The notes: generated by a model from the sequence alone, not told the origin. A stretch of 64,000 nucleotides of DNA from Candidatus Cryptobacteroides faecipullorum (GCA_017694885.1 JADIMH010000005.1:1-64000), one strand, 5' to 3'. Shown: positions 40,799-51,635, counted from the first letter of the stretch. Made by a program: numbers and translations.

Positions 40799-40825
40799 TC
40801 CACAAACCTGATCTGAAAAGGCAAT

Positions 40826-40868
40826 AAAAGAAAATCAGGGACTTCAGCGAAGTCCCTGATTTTCTTTT
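40826..40868. terminator. Bidirectional terminator between TPR gene and phoH
   Basis: aaaagaaaatcagggacttc-agc-gaagtccctgattttctttt, perfect. Confidence 0.9.
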
Positions 40869-40883
40869 ATGCATGGTAGACGG

Positions 40884-41864
40884 TTATCTGATGCTTTCTT
40901 CGGCAGAATCGAAGGCATGGACGATTTTGCTTACAAGAGGATGCCGGACGATGTCTTCTTTCTTGAAGAAAATGCTGGCAATGCCTTTTATCCCTTTGGT
41001 CAGCTCTATTCCTCTGAGCAGGCCTGAGTCTTCCTTGTGTGGCAGATCGACCTGGCTTGCATCTCCTGTTACAATGAATTTGGCATCGCTGCCCATTCTG
41101 GTCAGAAACATTTTCAACTGTCCCAGATTCGTGTTCTGTGCCTCGTCCAGAATCACGCATGCCTTGTCCAGTGTGCGCCCGCGCATATAGGCAAGCGGAG
41201 CGATCTGTATTATGCCGTCAGCCATGAATTCCTGAAGTCTTCTGGGAGGTATCATGTCTCCGAGAGCATCGTAAAGAGGCTGCAGGTAGGGGTCGAGCTT
41301 GTCTTTGAGGTCTCCGGGCAGGAATCCGAGGCGTTCTCCGGCCTCCACTGCCGGCCGGGTCAGGATAATTCTCCGTATCTCTCTGTTTTTCAATGCACGG
41401 ACTGCCAGTGCAATGGCAATATATGTTTTACCGGTTCCGGCAGGACCTACGGCAAAAATGAGATCGTTTTCGAAATAGGCCTTGACCATTGTCTGCTGGG
41501 TCCTGTTCCTTGCCTTTATGGGTTTGCCGTCGATTCCGTAGACGATCGCCGATTCTCCCGTGAGAATGAACCGGTCGTTTGGCGATTCACCTCCGAAGAT
41601 GTCTTCTACATCGTAAGGCGTGAGGTTCATCTTATGCTTCCTTCTTTCGATAAGCATGTCGAGTTTCGAGGCGAAGTCATCAATGTCTTGTTGCGTTCCA
41701 TCCAGTATTACTTCGTTCCCTCTTGCCACTACTTTAAGGTCAGGATAATAGCTGCACAGAGCTTCCAGTATCCTGTTTCCGGGCCCGAAGATTTCTACCG
41801 GGTCTATAGCTTCGAGAGCCAATGTCTGTCTTGTCCTGTTTTCGTTCATATTATGAGTTTTCAT
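40884..41864 (-). CDS. phoH: PhoH family ATPase
   Basis: AVGPAGTGKTYIAIALAV; ILTRPAVEAGERLGFLPGDLKDKLDPYLQPLYDAL; VILDEAQNTNLGQLKMFLTRMG. Confidence 0.96.
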   Translation of the reverse strand: MKTHNMNENRTRQTLALEAIDPVEIFGPGNRILEALCSYYPDLKVVARGNEVILDGTQQDIDDFASKLDMLIERRKHKMNLTPYDVEDIFGGESPNDRFILTGESAIVYGIDGKPIKARNRTQQTMVKAYFENDLIFAVGPAGTGKTYIAIALAVRALKNREIRRIILTRPAVEAGERLGFLPGDLKDKLDPYLQPLYDALGDMIPPRRLQEFMADGIIQIAPLAYMRGRTLDKACVILDEAQNTNLGQLKMFLTRMGSDAKFIVTGDASQVDLPHKEDSGLLRGIELTKGIKGIASIFFKKEDIVRHPLVSKIVHAFDSAEESIR

Positions 41865-43071
41865 TGTCTTGGTCCTGTATACCGGTCGTTTCTTTTACTC
41901 TGTCATATGTCTGCACCATCTTTTTGTATTCATACGGCATTTTCCACAGTCCGGATCTGGAGAGGTATTCCTTTACCGGAATCGTGCAGTGCGTGTCTCT
42001 GAGCCTTCCCGGCAGCGAACACCAGATATAGGTGAATTCTATCGGAAGAATTTCTACTTTCCCGTTCATTTTCCTGACTGCAGAGACTTTAGCCATGAGT
42101 CCTATCTGGGTATTCGGCGCACTCATGTTCGAAATGGCGTTGCCGAGTGAAAACACGACAGGAACGGCTTTCGGCGATGAGGCGCCGTCTTGCACCCTGA
42201 TGACAATGCTGTCCTGGACTACGTGGGGATGGGTCCCGATGATAATGTCTGCACCATTGGATGCAAGCCACTGTGCAAGTTCATACTGCCGGCCGGAATG
42301 TTTGAGGGAATATTCTTCTCCCCAATGGGGCAAGGCGATGATTATGTCCGGATCGGATTCTTTCGCCTTTTGCATGAGGAACTGCAGGTGGCTCTTTCTG
42401 GAACGGTTGACTTTTGGATATTCGCTTTCGACGGATCTGTTGGTCCCGTATGTGAAATTCACCAGAGCCACCCTGATCCCTTTCATCTCGGTGACGAGAG
42501 GGTTGCCATTGTGATATTGCAATGAATCCATTGAGGTTCCGGTGCTTTTTATTCCGAATCTTTTTTCCAGTGCGGCATATTTGTCCAATGTCCTTCTGAT
42601 CCCTTGTTCCCCGCGGTCGAGTATATGGTTGTTGGCAGTGAGGAAAACATCGATGCCGCACTTCGCCATGTATTCAGCATAACTGTCCGGGGCGCTGAAT
42701 GCAGGATATCCGGTAAATGGCGGACCTCCCAGGGTGAATTCCATATTGGCCACGGCCAGATCGGCACTTGAGATATAGCTGCCGATAGAAAGGAAATATT
42801 GGCTGAAATCGAACCGGCCGTATCCGCATGTATCGCGTTCCGCCGGTCTTGTCTGTGTTAAGGATGCCTTCCTTATTTGCTCAGCGTGCAGCATTATATC
42901 TCCCAGGAATATCATGGACACTGTATCCGGACGTGGAAGGACCGGCCGGATTTGCCGGAACTCCTGCCTGAATATGGCTGCTCCATCGATCTCCTGGCCG
43001 TCGCATTCCGGGTGCAGGGCTTCAACTGCCAGGAACATTAACAACAATACTGTTTTTTTCATAAAGTCCAT
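41851..43071 (-). CDS. CapA family (PgsA-like) protein
   Basis: MIFLGDIMLHAEQ; SADLAVANMEFTLGG; FLTANNHILDRGEQGI; IIGTHPHVVQ. Confidence 0.9.
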   Translation of the reverse strand: MDFMKKTVLLLMFLAVEALHPECDGQEIDGAAIFRQEFRQIRPVLPRPDTVSMIFLGDIMLHAEQIRKASLTQTRPAERDTCGYGRFDFSQYFLSIGSYISSADLAVANMEFTLGGPPFTGYPAFSAPDSYAEYMAKCGIDVFLTANNHILDRGEQGIRRTLDKYAALEKRFGIKSTGTSMDSLQYHNGNPLVTEMKGIRVALVNFTYGTNRSVESEYPKVNRSRKSHLQFLMQKAKESDPDIIIALPHWGEEYSLKHSGRQYELAQWLASNGADIIIGTHPHVVQDSIVIRVQDGASSPKAVPVVFSLGNAISNMSAPNTQIGLMAKVSAVRKMNGKVEILPIEFTYIWCSLPGRLRDTHCTIPVKEYLSRSGLWKMPYEYKKMVQTYDRVKETTGIQDQDNENS

Positions 43072-43147
43072 CAGTGCAAATATAATATTTATTTTGCCGC
43101 AGATTATTATTTGGTTAAATTTGCGGCAAGGCTTTAGAAAAAGGTAA

Positions 43148-43663
43148 ATGAAAAAGGTTTTATTGTTCCTGTCCGTACTTTCTCTCCTGTCGCTCAGCGG
43201 GTGCGATATGTTCCGCCGGCTTGCCGGCAGACCTACGGCAAAGGAACTGGAGCAGTTGAAGGTCGAAGCTCTGAAGCGTCAGGAAGCAGTCCACATGGCC
43301 CGTATAGATTCTCTGAAAAAGGTAGAGAAGACCCTTTCGGATTCCATTGCGGTACTGGATTCCATCAGACAGCTGCACGGGACCATTCTTAACCCGTCTG
43401 AAATAGGAGGGCTTTTTACTACTAAACTTGATTTCATGTATTATATCGTTGTCGGGTCTTTCAAGGACAGGACAAACGCCGAGTCCTTGCTGCTGGAAGC
43501 GAAGGACGAAGGGTATCAGCCGGTGCTGATAAGTTTCAGAAACGGATTCAATGCAGTCGGAATAGCTCCGGCAAATGACCTTTTCCATATTTTCCAATCC
43601 TTAAAACAGGTTAGGACAGAGAAGTTCTGTCCGGATGATGTATGGATTCTTGTAAACGATTGA
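43148..43663 (+). CDS. SPOR-domain lipoprotein
   Basis: Lipobox LSGC; C-terminal 'YYIVVGSFKDRTNAESLLLEAKDEGYQPVLI'. Confidence 0.85.
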   Translation: MKKVLLFLSVLSLLSLSGCDMFRRLAGRPTAKELEQLKVEALKRQEAVHMARIDSLKKVEKTLSDSIAVLDSIRQLHGTILNPSEIGGLFTTKLDFMYYIVVGSFKDRTNAESLLLEAKDEGYQPVLISFRNGFNAVGIAPANDLFHIFQSLKQVRTEKFCPDDVWILVND

Positions 43664-43668
43664 AATCT

Positions 43669-45057
43669 ATGGGTAGATTAATCATATCCGTTGTGTCTTC
43701 AGTATGCCTTCTGGCATTTGCACTGCAGGACGCGGATGCGCAGTACAGGACAGACAGCGGATATTCCGGCTTATATGACAGTGAAACGGCGGCCGCAATG
43801 CGCCGTCATGTCAGGGAAGTCGCTTCTGCTGCAAACGAAGGCCGCAGGGCAGGGTCGGAAGGGGAGAAGAACGCCGCCGCTTATCTGTATGACGTGCTGG
43901 AAGGTTATGGCGTAGAGATGCTCTGCCCCGAGGAAGGGGATGAGTTCGGCATAGCCCAGGCTTCGGGTGACACTTTGACATCGAGGAATGTAATAGGCTT
44001 TGTCCAGGGGTATGATACCCGTTTGAGAAACAGGTATATAGTAGTAGGGGCGCGGCTTGATAATCTGGGGACGAACGACATGACGGTCAACGGGGAACCG
44101 GTACGTCAGGTATATTACGGCGCCAACGGCAATGCTTCCGGACTTGCCATGATGATGGAACTGGCCAGAATGGTCTCGACCAATTCCATCCTGTTCAGGC
44201 GTTCTGTCATTTTCTTGGGCCTGGGAGCATCATCTGAAACATTTGCCGGAGCCTGGTATTTTCTGAACAGGTCCTTTTCCGATGTCGAGGCAATAGATGT
44301 AATGATCAATCTCGACATGTTGGGAACAGGGGATGAAGGCTTTTATGCATATACTGCATCCAACGGCGATCTGAACTCCATCCTGGATTCCATGTCTTCC
44401 GGACTGCAGCCTGTGCATCCTGAGGTCGTGGCCGCCGAGCCTTATCCTTCCGACCACAGGGCATTCTACTCTGAAGAGATCCCTTCAGTATTTTTCACTA
44501 CCGGAAGATATCCTCAGCACAATACTCCGAAAGACACTTATGATATCATAGATTACGGCATGATGGAGCGTGAACTCGAATATATCTACAATTTCACGGT
44601 CAATGTCGCCAATACTGATGATAGCATAGCTTTCCGCCAGCAGGACAAGATCATAAAGACCTCTCCTCAGAAGGAAAATGTAGTCCCGTATTATGAGTGT
44701 GACCTGAAGCCGTCGTTTCTCAACAGCACGGATCCCCGTCAGTTCCTTATCAAATGGGTATATCCGTACCTGAAATACCCGGCCGAGGCCGTAAAGGACG
44801 GAATACAGGGAACAGTACAGGTGAGTTTCGTGATAGACAAGGAAGGCAAGGTGCGGGATGTGGAAGTAGTCAAAAGCGTTGATCCCCGGCTTGATGCTGA
44901 AGCGGTAAAAGTCATATCCGCATCTCCGAAATGGCGTCCGGCAAGGGTGAACGGGCAGAAAGTCAGCAGTTCGATGACTCTTCCTGTGGAATTCAGACTT
45001 GAGAAGAAATCAAAGGGAGGCGGCTTCGGCATAAACGGCCGCAGGCAGTCATGGTAA
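43669..45057 (+). CDS. M28 peptidase-like domain fused to C-terminal TonB domain (degenerate active site)
   Basis: M28-like blocks (VVGARLDNLG, YYGANGNASGL, NLDMLG, PQHNTPKDTYD), then TonB_C 'YPAEAVKDGIQGTVQVSFVIDKEGKVRDVEVVKSVDPRLDAEAVKVISASPKWRPARVNGQKV'. Start at MGRLIIS. Confidence 0.85.
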   Translation: MGRLIISVVSSVCLLAFALQDADAQYRTDSGYSGLYDSETAAAMRRHVREVASAANEGRRAGSEGEKNAAAYLYDVLEGYGVEMLCPEEGDEFGIAQASGDTLTSRNVIGFVQGYDTRLRNRYIVVGARLDNLGTNDMTVNGEPVRQVYYGANGNASGLAMMMELARMVSTNSILFRRSVIFLGLGASSETFAGAWYFLNRSFSDVEAIDVMINLDMLGTGDEGFYAYTASNGDLNSILDSMSSGLQPVHPEVVAAEPYPSDHRAFYSEEIPSVFFTTGRYPQHNTPKDTYDIIDYGMMERELEYIYNFTVNVANTDDSIAFRQQDKIIKTSPQKENVVPYYECDLKPSFLNSTDPRQFLIKWVYPYLKYPAEAVKDGIQGTVQVSFVIDKEGKVRDVEVVKSVDPRLDAEAVKVISASPKWRPARVNGQKVSSSMTLPVEFRLEKKSKGGGFGINGRRQSW

Positions 45058-45088
45058 ACCGGAATAATCTAAAATTCGATATAGCAGA

Positions 45089-47854
45089 ATGGAATACGAT
45101 TTCAGGAAAATAGAAAAGAAGTGGCAGGCGTTCTGGTCTGAACACCAGACATTCAAGGCTGTGGAAGATGCTTCCAGACCGAAATATTACGTATTGGACA
45201 TGTTTCCGTATCCTTCCGGAGCGGGACTGCATGTGGGACATCCTCTCGGATATATTGCCAGTGACATATACAGCAGATACAAGAGACTGTGCGGGTTCAA
45301 CGTCCTGCATCCGATGGGATACGATGCCTTCGGACTTCCGGCGGAACAGTATGCCATCCAGACCGGCCAGCATCCGGCGGTGACGACGGAGAAGAACATA
45401 GCAAGGTATCGCGAGCAGCTGGACAGGATCGGCTTTTCCTATGACTGGTCAAGGGAAATAAGGACATGTGATCCGAAGTATTACAAGTGGACCCAGTGGG
45501 CTTTCCTGAAGATGTTCGACAGCTATTACAACAACACGCTCGGAAAGGCACGGCCGATTTCCGAACTTGTCGGATCGTTTTCCGAAACAGGCTCTGAAGG
45601 TATAGACGCGGCTTGCTCGAAAGAACTCTCCTTTACTGCGGATCAGTGGAAGTCAATGTCAGAGAAAGAGAAATCTGATGTTCTGATGAATTACAGGATA
45701 GCATATCAGGGCGAGACTTCAGTGAACTGGTGCCCTAAGTTGGGAACTGTCCTTGCAAACGATGAGGTAAAAGAAGGTTATTCTGTCCGCGGTGGTTATC
45801 CGGTAGAACAGAAGAAGATGACCCAATGGCAGCTGAGGGTGTCCGCTTATGCAGAGCGTCTGCTCGATGATCTGGAGGATCTGGAATGGACGGATTCCCT
45901 GAAGGACATGCAGCGTAACTGGATAGGGCGCTCACAGGGTGCCGAGATGATTTTCAAGGCATACAACGGCAGCCGTGAGTTCGATATGCACATATTCACG
46001 ACGAGGGCCGATACTGTTTTCGGAGTGACGTTCATGGTCCTTGCTCCGGAGAGCGAATGGGTGGAGAAGCTTACTTCTCCGGAACAGAGGCAGGAAGTCG
46101 GGGAGTATCTCAATGAGGTAAAGAAGAAGACCGAAAGGGAGAGACTCGCGGAAACGAGGAAAGTTACCGGTGTCTTTTCCGGTTCGTATGCAGTAAATCC
46201 TCTGACTGGGAATAAGGTTCCGGTATGGATTTCGGAATATGTCCTGGCCGGATACGGTACAGGAGCCATAATGGCCGTACCTGCGCACGATAGCAGGGAC
46301 TATGCTTTCGCAAAGCATTTCAATCTGCCGATAATCCCTTTGATAGAAGGATGTGATGTCAGCGAGTCGAGTTTCGATGCCAAGGAAGGCATAATGTGCA
46401 ATTCGGGCTTTCTCGACGGAATGACTGTCAAGGAAGCCATTCCTGCTGCGATCGATTACGTCGAAAAGCATGGCATAGGACATCGCAAGATCAATTACAG
46501 GCTGCGCGATGCCATATTCTCCCGTCAAAGGTACTGGGGAGAGCCGTTCCCTATATATTATGAAAACGGAATCCCTGAACCGCTGCCTTTCGAAAAACTT
46601 CCTCTCCAGCTTCCGGAAGTGGACAAGTATCTTCCGACCGAAAGCGGGGAACCGCCGCTTGCAAGGGCCGCAGACTGGACTTATGAAGGCCGGCCTATGG
46701 AGAAAAGTACCATGCCCGGTTTTGCAGGCAGCAGTGCATACTATCTGAGGTATATGGATCCCCACAATGACACTGCGCTTGTAAGCAAGGAAGCGGATGA
46801 GTATTGGAGGAATGTGGATCTTTACATAGGCGGAACAGAACATGCGACAGGACATCTTATTTATTCCCGCTTCTGGAACAAGTTCCTGTATGATCTGGGA
46901 TATGTATGCGAGAAGGAGCCTTTCAAACGGCTTATAAACCAGGGAATGATCCAGGGCCGTTCGAATTTCGTCTACAGGATCATCAATACGAACAAGTTCG
47001 TTTCATGCGGCTTGAAGGACAATTATGAGACTACGGAAATCCATGTGGATGTGAATATCGTCCATAATGACAGACTCGATATCGATGCTTTCAGGAAATG
47101 GATGCCTGATTTTGCAGAAGCGGAGTTCATCCTGGAGAATGGAGAGTACATATGCGGGTATGCCACTGAAAAGATGAGCAAATCCATGTTCAATGTCGTG
47201 AACCCGGACATGATATGCGATACATACGGAGCCGATACGCTCCGTCTGTATGAAATGTTCCTCGGACCTCTTGAGCAGTCCAAGCCATGGGATACCAAAG
47301 GAATCGACGGAGTACACAGGTTCTTGAAAAGGCTTTGGCGGCTTTTTTATGGTAAGGATGCGATGATTGTCACCGATGAGGCTCCTTCCGCCGCTGAGCT
47401 CAAGACTCTTCATAAGCTTATCGGAAAGGTTCGTTCCGATATAGAGAACTTCTCGTTCAATACGGCAGTAAGTGCGTTTATGATAGCAGTCAATGAACTC
47501 TACGACCAGAAATGCAGCAAGAAGAAAATACTGGAGCCGCTTGTCATTCTGCTTTCACCGTTCGCTCCTCATATATCGGAAGAACTCTGGGAGGCACTTG
47601 GTCACAGCGACAGCATTTCATTCGCTTCATTCCCTGAATATGATGAAAAGTTCGTCGTCGAGGACAGCTGCACATATGCCGTCTCGTTCAACGGAAAGAC
47701 AAGATTCACTTTGGAACTTCCTAAAAGCATGACCGGAGAGGATGTAGAGGCTAAGGTGAGATTACTCGAGCAGACAGCCAGATATGTCGGAGACGGAAAG
47801 ATCGTCAAAGTGATTGTCGTACCCGGGAAAATAGTTAATATAGTCGTAAAATAA
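45089..47854 (+). CDS. leuS: Leucyl-tRNA synthetase
   Basis: [18 protein letters not shown] (HIGH-type) and [13 protein letters not shown] (KMSKS). Confidence 0.98.
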   Translation: MEYDFRKIEKKWQAFWSEHQTFKAVEDASRPKYYVLDMFPYPSGAGLHVGHPLGYIASDIYSRYKRLCGFNVLHPMGYDAFGLPAEQYAIQTGQHPAVTTEKNIARYREQLDRIGFSYDWSREIRTCDPKYYKWTQWAFLKMFDSYYNNTLGKARPISELVGSFSETGSEGIDAACSKELSFTADQWKSMSEKEKSDVLMNYRIAYQGETSVNWCPKLGTVLANDEVKEGYSVRGGYPVEQKKMTQWQLRVSAYAERLLDDLEDLEWTDSLKDMQRNWIGRSQGAEMIFKAYNGSREFDMHIFTTRADTVFGVTFMVLAPESEWVEKLTSPEQRQEVGEYLNEVKKKTERERLAETRKVTGVFSGSYAVNPLTGNKVPVWISEYVLAGYGTGAIMAVPAHDSRDYAFAKHFNLPIIPLIEGCDVSESSFDAKEGIMCNSGFLDGMTVKEAIPAAIDYVEKHGIGHRKINYRLRDAIFSRQRYWGEPFPIYYENGIPEPLPFEKLPLQLPEVDKYLPTESGEPPLARAADWTYEGRPMEKSTMPGFAGSSAYYLRYMDPHNDTALVSKEADEYWRNVDLYIGGTEHATGHLIYSRFWNKFLYDLGYVCEKEPFKRLINQGMIQGRSNFVYRIINTNKFVSCGLKDNYETTEIHVDVNIVHNDRLDIDAFRKWMPDFAEAEFILENGEYICGYATEKMSKSMFNVVNPDMICDTYGADTLRLYEMFLGPLEQSKPWDTKGIDGVHRFLKRLWRLFYGKDAMIVTDEAPSAAELKTLHKLIGKVRSDIENFSFNTAVSAFMIAVNELYDQKCSKKKILEPLVILLSPFAPHISEELWEALGHSDSISFASFPEYDEKFVVEDSCTYAVSFNGKTRFTLELPKSMTGEDVEAKVRLLEQTARYVGDGKIVKVIVVPGKIVNIVVK

Positions 47855-47865
47855 CAGTCAGACCT

Positions 47866-48774
47866 ATGAATGCCAAGAAAATACTTGCTCATGTCTGGGA
47901 CTATGTAGTCCTGACAGTGGGAATCGTTGCATATTGTCTTTCATGGACCTCTTTCCTCATTCCGAACGGCATAGCAAGCGGAGGGGGAACCGGTCTTTGT
48001 ACGATTATTTTCTTTGCTACAGGGATACCGGTGTCCGTCTCATTTTTCATTCTCAATGCGATTCTCCTTATTTTAGGTTTTCTTGCATTAGGAAAGGCTT
48101 TTGGAGTCAAGACCATATATGCAATAATACTGTCGACTGTCCTGTTCGATGTCCTTCCTAAACTCGACTGGGTGATCACTTTTGACGACAAGCTGCTCAT
48201 AGCGGTTGTCGGAGGTATCATAGAAGCATTGGGAATCGGACTGGTGCTTTTGCGTGGAGGAAGCACAGGAGGAACCGACATCGCAGCCATGATCGTGAAC
48301 AAGTACTGGCCTGTTTCACCTGGAAAAGTCTATCTCTTCTCTGACATATTCATAATCGCATCAGTGCTTCTTATTCCAGGGAAGACCCTGGAAGACATGA
48401 TTTACGGATACGTCGTGATGGTCACGTTCTCTTTCATGGTAGACTTCGTGCTGCTTGGCCAGAAGTCATCTGCGCAGGTTCTGATCTTCTCTTCAAAGTA
48501 CAAGGAAATCGCCGACAGCATTTCAAATAACCTGCATAGGGGAGTTACCGCTTTCCAGTCTATAGGGTGGTATTCACAGTCGGAAGGAAAGGTGCTTCTG
48601 GTGGTCATACGTCAGCATCAGCTGCATGAAGTGGTGGCTTTGATAAAAAGTATCGACAACAAGGCTTTTGTCTCGGTTTCCTCTGCAAGCGGAGTGTACG
48701 GCGAAGGCTTCGATGAGATAAAGACCGGTCTTAAGCTGAAAAAGAAAGAGCAGAAAGAAGATCGGGTGCAATGA
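47866..48774 (+). CDS. YitT family membrane protein (DUF2179 C-terminus)
   Basis: GIASGGGTGLCTIIFFATGIPVS; LRGGSTGGTDIAAMIVNKY; C-terminal soluble domain. Confidence 0.9.
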   Translation: MNAKKILAHVWDYVVLTVGIVAYCLSWTSFLIPNGIASGGGTGLCTIIFFATGIPVSVSFFILNAILLILGFLALGKAFGVKTIYAIILSTVLFDVLPKLDWVITFDDKLLIAVVGGIIEALGIGLVLLRGGSTGGTDIAAMIVNKYWPVSPGKVYLFSDIFIIASVLLIPGKTLEDMIYGYVVMVTFSFMVDFVLLGQKSSAQVLIFSSKYKEIADSISNNLHRGVTAFQSIGWYSQSEGKVLLVVIRQHQLHEVVALIKSIDNKAFVSVSSASGVYGEGFDEIKTGLKLKKKEQKEDRVQ

Positions 48775-48845
48775 ATGTAACGATGTGCCCGAAAAGCATA
48801 AAAAAACGGACAAAACATTAAAAAATATAAAAAAGTTAATTTTAC

Positions 48846-48879
48846 AAGCCCTTCAAACCTACATTTGAGGGGCTTTTTA
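48846..48879 (+). terminator. Terminator of yitT-like gene
   Basis: aagcccttcaaa-cctaca-tttgaggggctt followed by ttttat. Confidence 0.75.
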
Positions 48880-48913
48880 TAGTATTTTTGCCGGCTCAAA
48901 AATACTGTTAGTC

Positions 48914-49900
48914 ATGGTTACTTGTTCTGAGTTATGTGTAAGTAAAAAGAAGGGGAAGAACAGTTTCACCGATATGATTCCTCTGATGTCTTTAGCCTGC
49001 GCATTCTGCATGGTCTTGTCAGATGCGTTCTTTAATGCAGGCATGTTCGATTCTCCAGTTGCGGATATGATGGTCCCTGCGATGATCCTGATTTTCTGTC
49101 CGGCAGGATCTTCGCTTTCAAGAAAGAAGGCCGTATTTTTCCCGTTGCTTATGGCTGTCATTGCCGTTGCGGTTCCTGTTGTCCGTATAGTCTTGATGAT
49201 GAAGAATATGCATGATCATATACTGCCTTTTACGAAAATCTTTCCAGTGTTGCTGGCTCTGATAATGCTGGCGTTTCTGGGTGTGGGTGTCATTTCTGAA
49301 ACCGACGGACAGCCTGCCGTCAAGCAGTCCAATCTGGCTGTCTTTTTCTTTCTTCTTATCGGCGCGGTATATTATAAGCTTTATCCAGGCATTACCTTGC
49401 TGGCTGTGCTGTTCGTACTGTCGTTAATGTTCTTTGCGCATTTGTATACCGGCAAGGCCAGGTCATCAGAAAATGTCCTGCCGGGAAAACGCCGGATGGC
49501 AGCCGGCAGACCGGCCGGGGCAAGAACAGGCAATTTCAGCCTTTTATATTCGAGGCTGCAGACACTGTTTGAAGAGAAAAAGCCATATCTTGATGAAAAC
49601 ATAACCGTAGGCGAGGTGGCAAAGATGCTCTATACCAATAAAGCCTACCTTTCCCGTGCAATCAACGACCATACAGGAAAGAATTTCTGCCAGTATGTCA
49701 ACCATTATAGGATAATGCATTCGATGCAGATATTCAGGCAGAATCCCGGATTGCGCGTGACTGAACTTGCGGAAGCGAGCGGATTCCATACCATTGTCTC
49801 TTTCAATATGGCTTTCAGGCTGGTGACGAATGAATCCCCCGGCGAATGGTGCAAGCGCATCAGACACGAGTTGGAGACGAAAACCGATATGGTACATTGA
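48914..49900 (+). CDS. Membrane-anchored AraC-type regulator
   Basis: Several hydrophobic N-terminal segments; C-terminal 'ITVGEVAKMLYTNKAYLSRAINDHTGKNFCQYVNHYRI...VTELAEASGFHTIVSFNMAFRLVTNESPGEW'. Confidence 0.85.
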   Translation: MVTCSELCVSKKKGKNSFTDMIPLMSLACAFCMVLSDAFFNAGMFDSPVADMMVPAMILIFCPAGSSLSRKKAVFFPLLMAVIAVAVPVVRIVLMMKNMHDHILPFTKIFPVLLALIMLAFLGVGVISETDGQPAVKQSNLAVFFFLLIGAVYYKLYPGITLLAVLFVLSLMFFAHLYTGKARSSENVLPGKRRMAAGRPAGARTGNFSLLYSRLQTLFEEKKPYLDENITVGEVAKMLYTNKAYLSRAINDHTGKNFCQYVNHYRIMHSMQIFRQNPGLRVTELAEASGFHTIVSFNMAFRLVTNESPGEWCKRIRHELETKTDMVH

Positions 49901-49907
49901 GTTATAT

Positions 49908-49938
49908 TTTGAAGAACGTGCAGATAAGACTATCTTTG
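49908..49938 (+). promoter_or_regulatory. Promoter of ettA
   Basis: TTTG-N19-TATCTTTG starting just past the AraC stop codon. Confidence 0.75.
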
Positions 49939-49958
49939 CAACAAATCTTTTTTTTTTT

Positions 49959-51635
49959 ATGGCAGACGAGAAAATCATATTTTCAATGAACGGTGTGGGC
50001 AAGATCCTCCCTCACAATAATAAAGTAATTCTGAAAGATATCTATCTTTCCTTTTTCTATGGAGCGAAAATCGGCATAATAGGCCTGAACGGTTCCGGAA
50101 AATCAACTCTCATGAAAATAATAGCCGGAGTCGAGAAAGGTTATCAGGGAGAAGTCGTATGGGCACCCGGCTATTCGGTAGGCTATCTTGAACAGGAACC
50201 GCAGATGGATCCGGAAAAGACTGTCATAGAGGTAGTACGGGAAGGCGTGCAGGAAGTAATGGATCTTCTGAAAGAATATGAGGAAGTCAACATGAAATTC
50301 TGTGAGCCTATGTCGGATGAAGAGATGGCAGCCTTGATAGAACATCAGGGCGAGCTGACTGAAAGGATAGAGCATTGCGGCGGTTGGGAAATAGACTCCA
50401 AACTTGAAAGGGCTATGGATGCTCTGCAGTGTCCTCCTTCCGATGCAAAGGTCGCTACCTTGAGCGGCGGCGAGAGAAGAAGGGTGGCCTTGTGCCGCCT
50501 TCTGCTGAGACAGCCGGATGTGCTTCTGCTGGATGAGCCTACAAACCATCTTGACACCGAAAGCATACAGTGGCTTGAGGCGCATCTTCAGCAGTATAAA
50601 GGGACCGTTATTGCCGTTACCCATGACCGTTATTTCCTGGACAATGTAGCAGGCTGGATTCTGGAACTGGACAGAGGGGAAGGCATTCCGTGGAAAGGCA
50701 ACTATTCTTCATGGCTGGACCAGAAGAGCAACAGGCTGGCGATGGAAGAGAAACAGGAGAGCAAGCGCCGCAAGACTCTGGAGCGCGAGCTTGAGTGGGT
50801 AAGGATGGCACCAAAGGCCCGCCATGCCAAATCCAAGGCTCGTCTCGGAGCATATGAAAAGCTTGCCAGCGAAGACGGAAAGGAGAAGGAGGCGAATCTT
50901 GAGATATTCATTCCCAACGGACCGAGGCTCGGGTCCAAGGTCATAGAATTCAACGATGTTTCAAAGGCCTACGGAGACAAGCTTCTGTTCGAGCATCTGT
51001 CTTTCACCCTTCCGCCTGCAGGCATCGTAGGTGTTATCGGTCCGAACGGAGCGGGAAAGACGACCCTTTTCCGTCTTATCATGGGCCTGGAGAAACCGGA
51101 TGCCGGCACTATAGCCATAGGGGAGACTGTCAAGCTTGCGTATGTCGACCAGCAGCATAAAAGCATAGATCCGGAAAAGACAGTCTACGAAACCGTTTCC
51201 GGAGGCAGCGAATTCATCCGGCTCGGCAAGAGGGATGTCAATGCCAGGGCATACGTATCGCGTTTCAACTTTTCCGGAGCGGACCAGGAGAAGCTTTGCG
51301 GAATCCTGTCCGGAGGAGAGAGAAACCGTCTGCATCTTGCACTTACATTGAAGGATGAAGGCAACGTGCTGCTTCTGGATGAGCCGACAAATGACGTTGA
51401 TGTGAACACTATCCGTGCTTTGGAGGAAGGACTGGAGAATTTTGCGGGATGTGCTGTCGTGATCTCGCATGACCGGTGGTTCCTCGACAGGATAGCCACC
51501 CATATTCTTGCCTTTGAAGGAGACTCCGAAGTGTATTTCTTTGAAGGTTCATACTCTGAATACGAAGAAAACAAGAAGCGACGCATGGGTGATGTTACGC
51601 CTAAGCGTTTCAAGTACAAGAAATTGATGGAATAG
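49959..51635 (+). CDS. ettA: Energy-dependent translational throttle ABC-F protein
   Basis: Duplicated ABC domains (GLNGSGKSTLMKIIAG; GPNGAGKTTLFRLIMG; two LSGGE motifs); start at MADEKIIFSM. Confidence 0.94.
   Translation: MADEKIIFSMNGVGKILPHNNKVILKDIYLSFFYGAKIGIIGLNGSGKSTLMKIIAGVEKGYQGEVVWAPGYSVGYLEQEPQMDPEKTVIEVVREGVQEVMDLLKEYEEVNMKFCEPMSDEEMAALIEHQGELTERIEHCGGWEIDSKLERAMDALQCPPSDAKVATLSGGERRRVALCRLLLRQPDVLLLDEPTNHLDTESIQWLEAHLQQYKGTVIAVTHDRYFLDNVAGWILELDRGEGIPWKGNYSSWLDQKSNRLAMEEKQESKRRKTLERELEWVRMAPKARHAKSKARLGAYEKLASEDGKEKEANLEIFIPNGPRLGSKVIEFNDVSKAYGDKLLFEHLSFTLPPAGIVGVIGPNGAGKTTLFRLIMGLEKPDAGTIAIGETVKLAYVDQQHKSIDPEKTVYETVSGGSEFIRLGKRDVNARAYVSRFNFSGADQEKLCGILSGGERNRLHLALTLKDEGNVLLLDEPTNDVDVNTIRALEEGLENFAGCAVVISHDRWFLDRIATHILAFEGDSEVYFFEGSYSEYEENKKRRMGDVTPKRFKYKKLME

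Noticed and set aside
41037-42002. 321-aa ORF antisense to phoH/capA
   Set aside because: Shadow ORF over two strongly supported genes.
45932-46855. 307-aa antisense ORF inside leuS
   Set aside because: Opposite strand of a well-supported LeuS; composition follows codon shadow.
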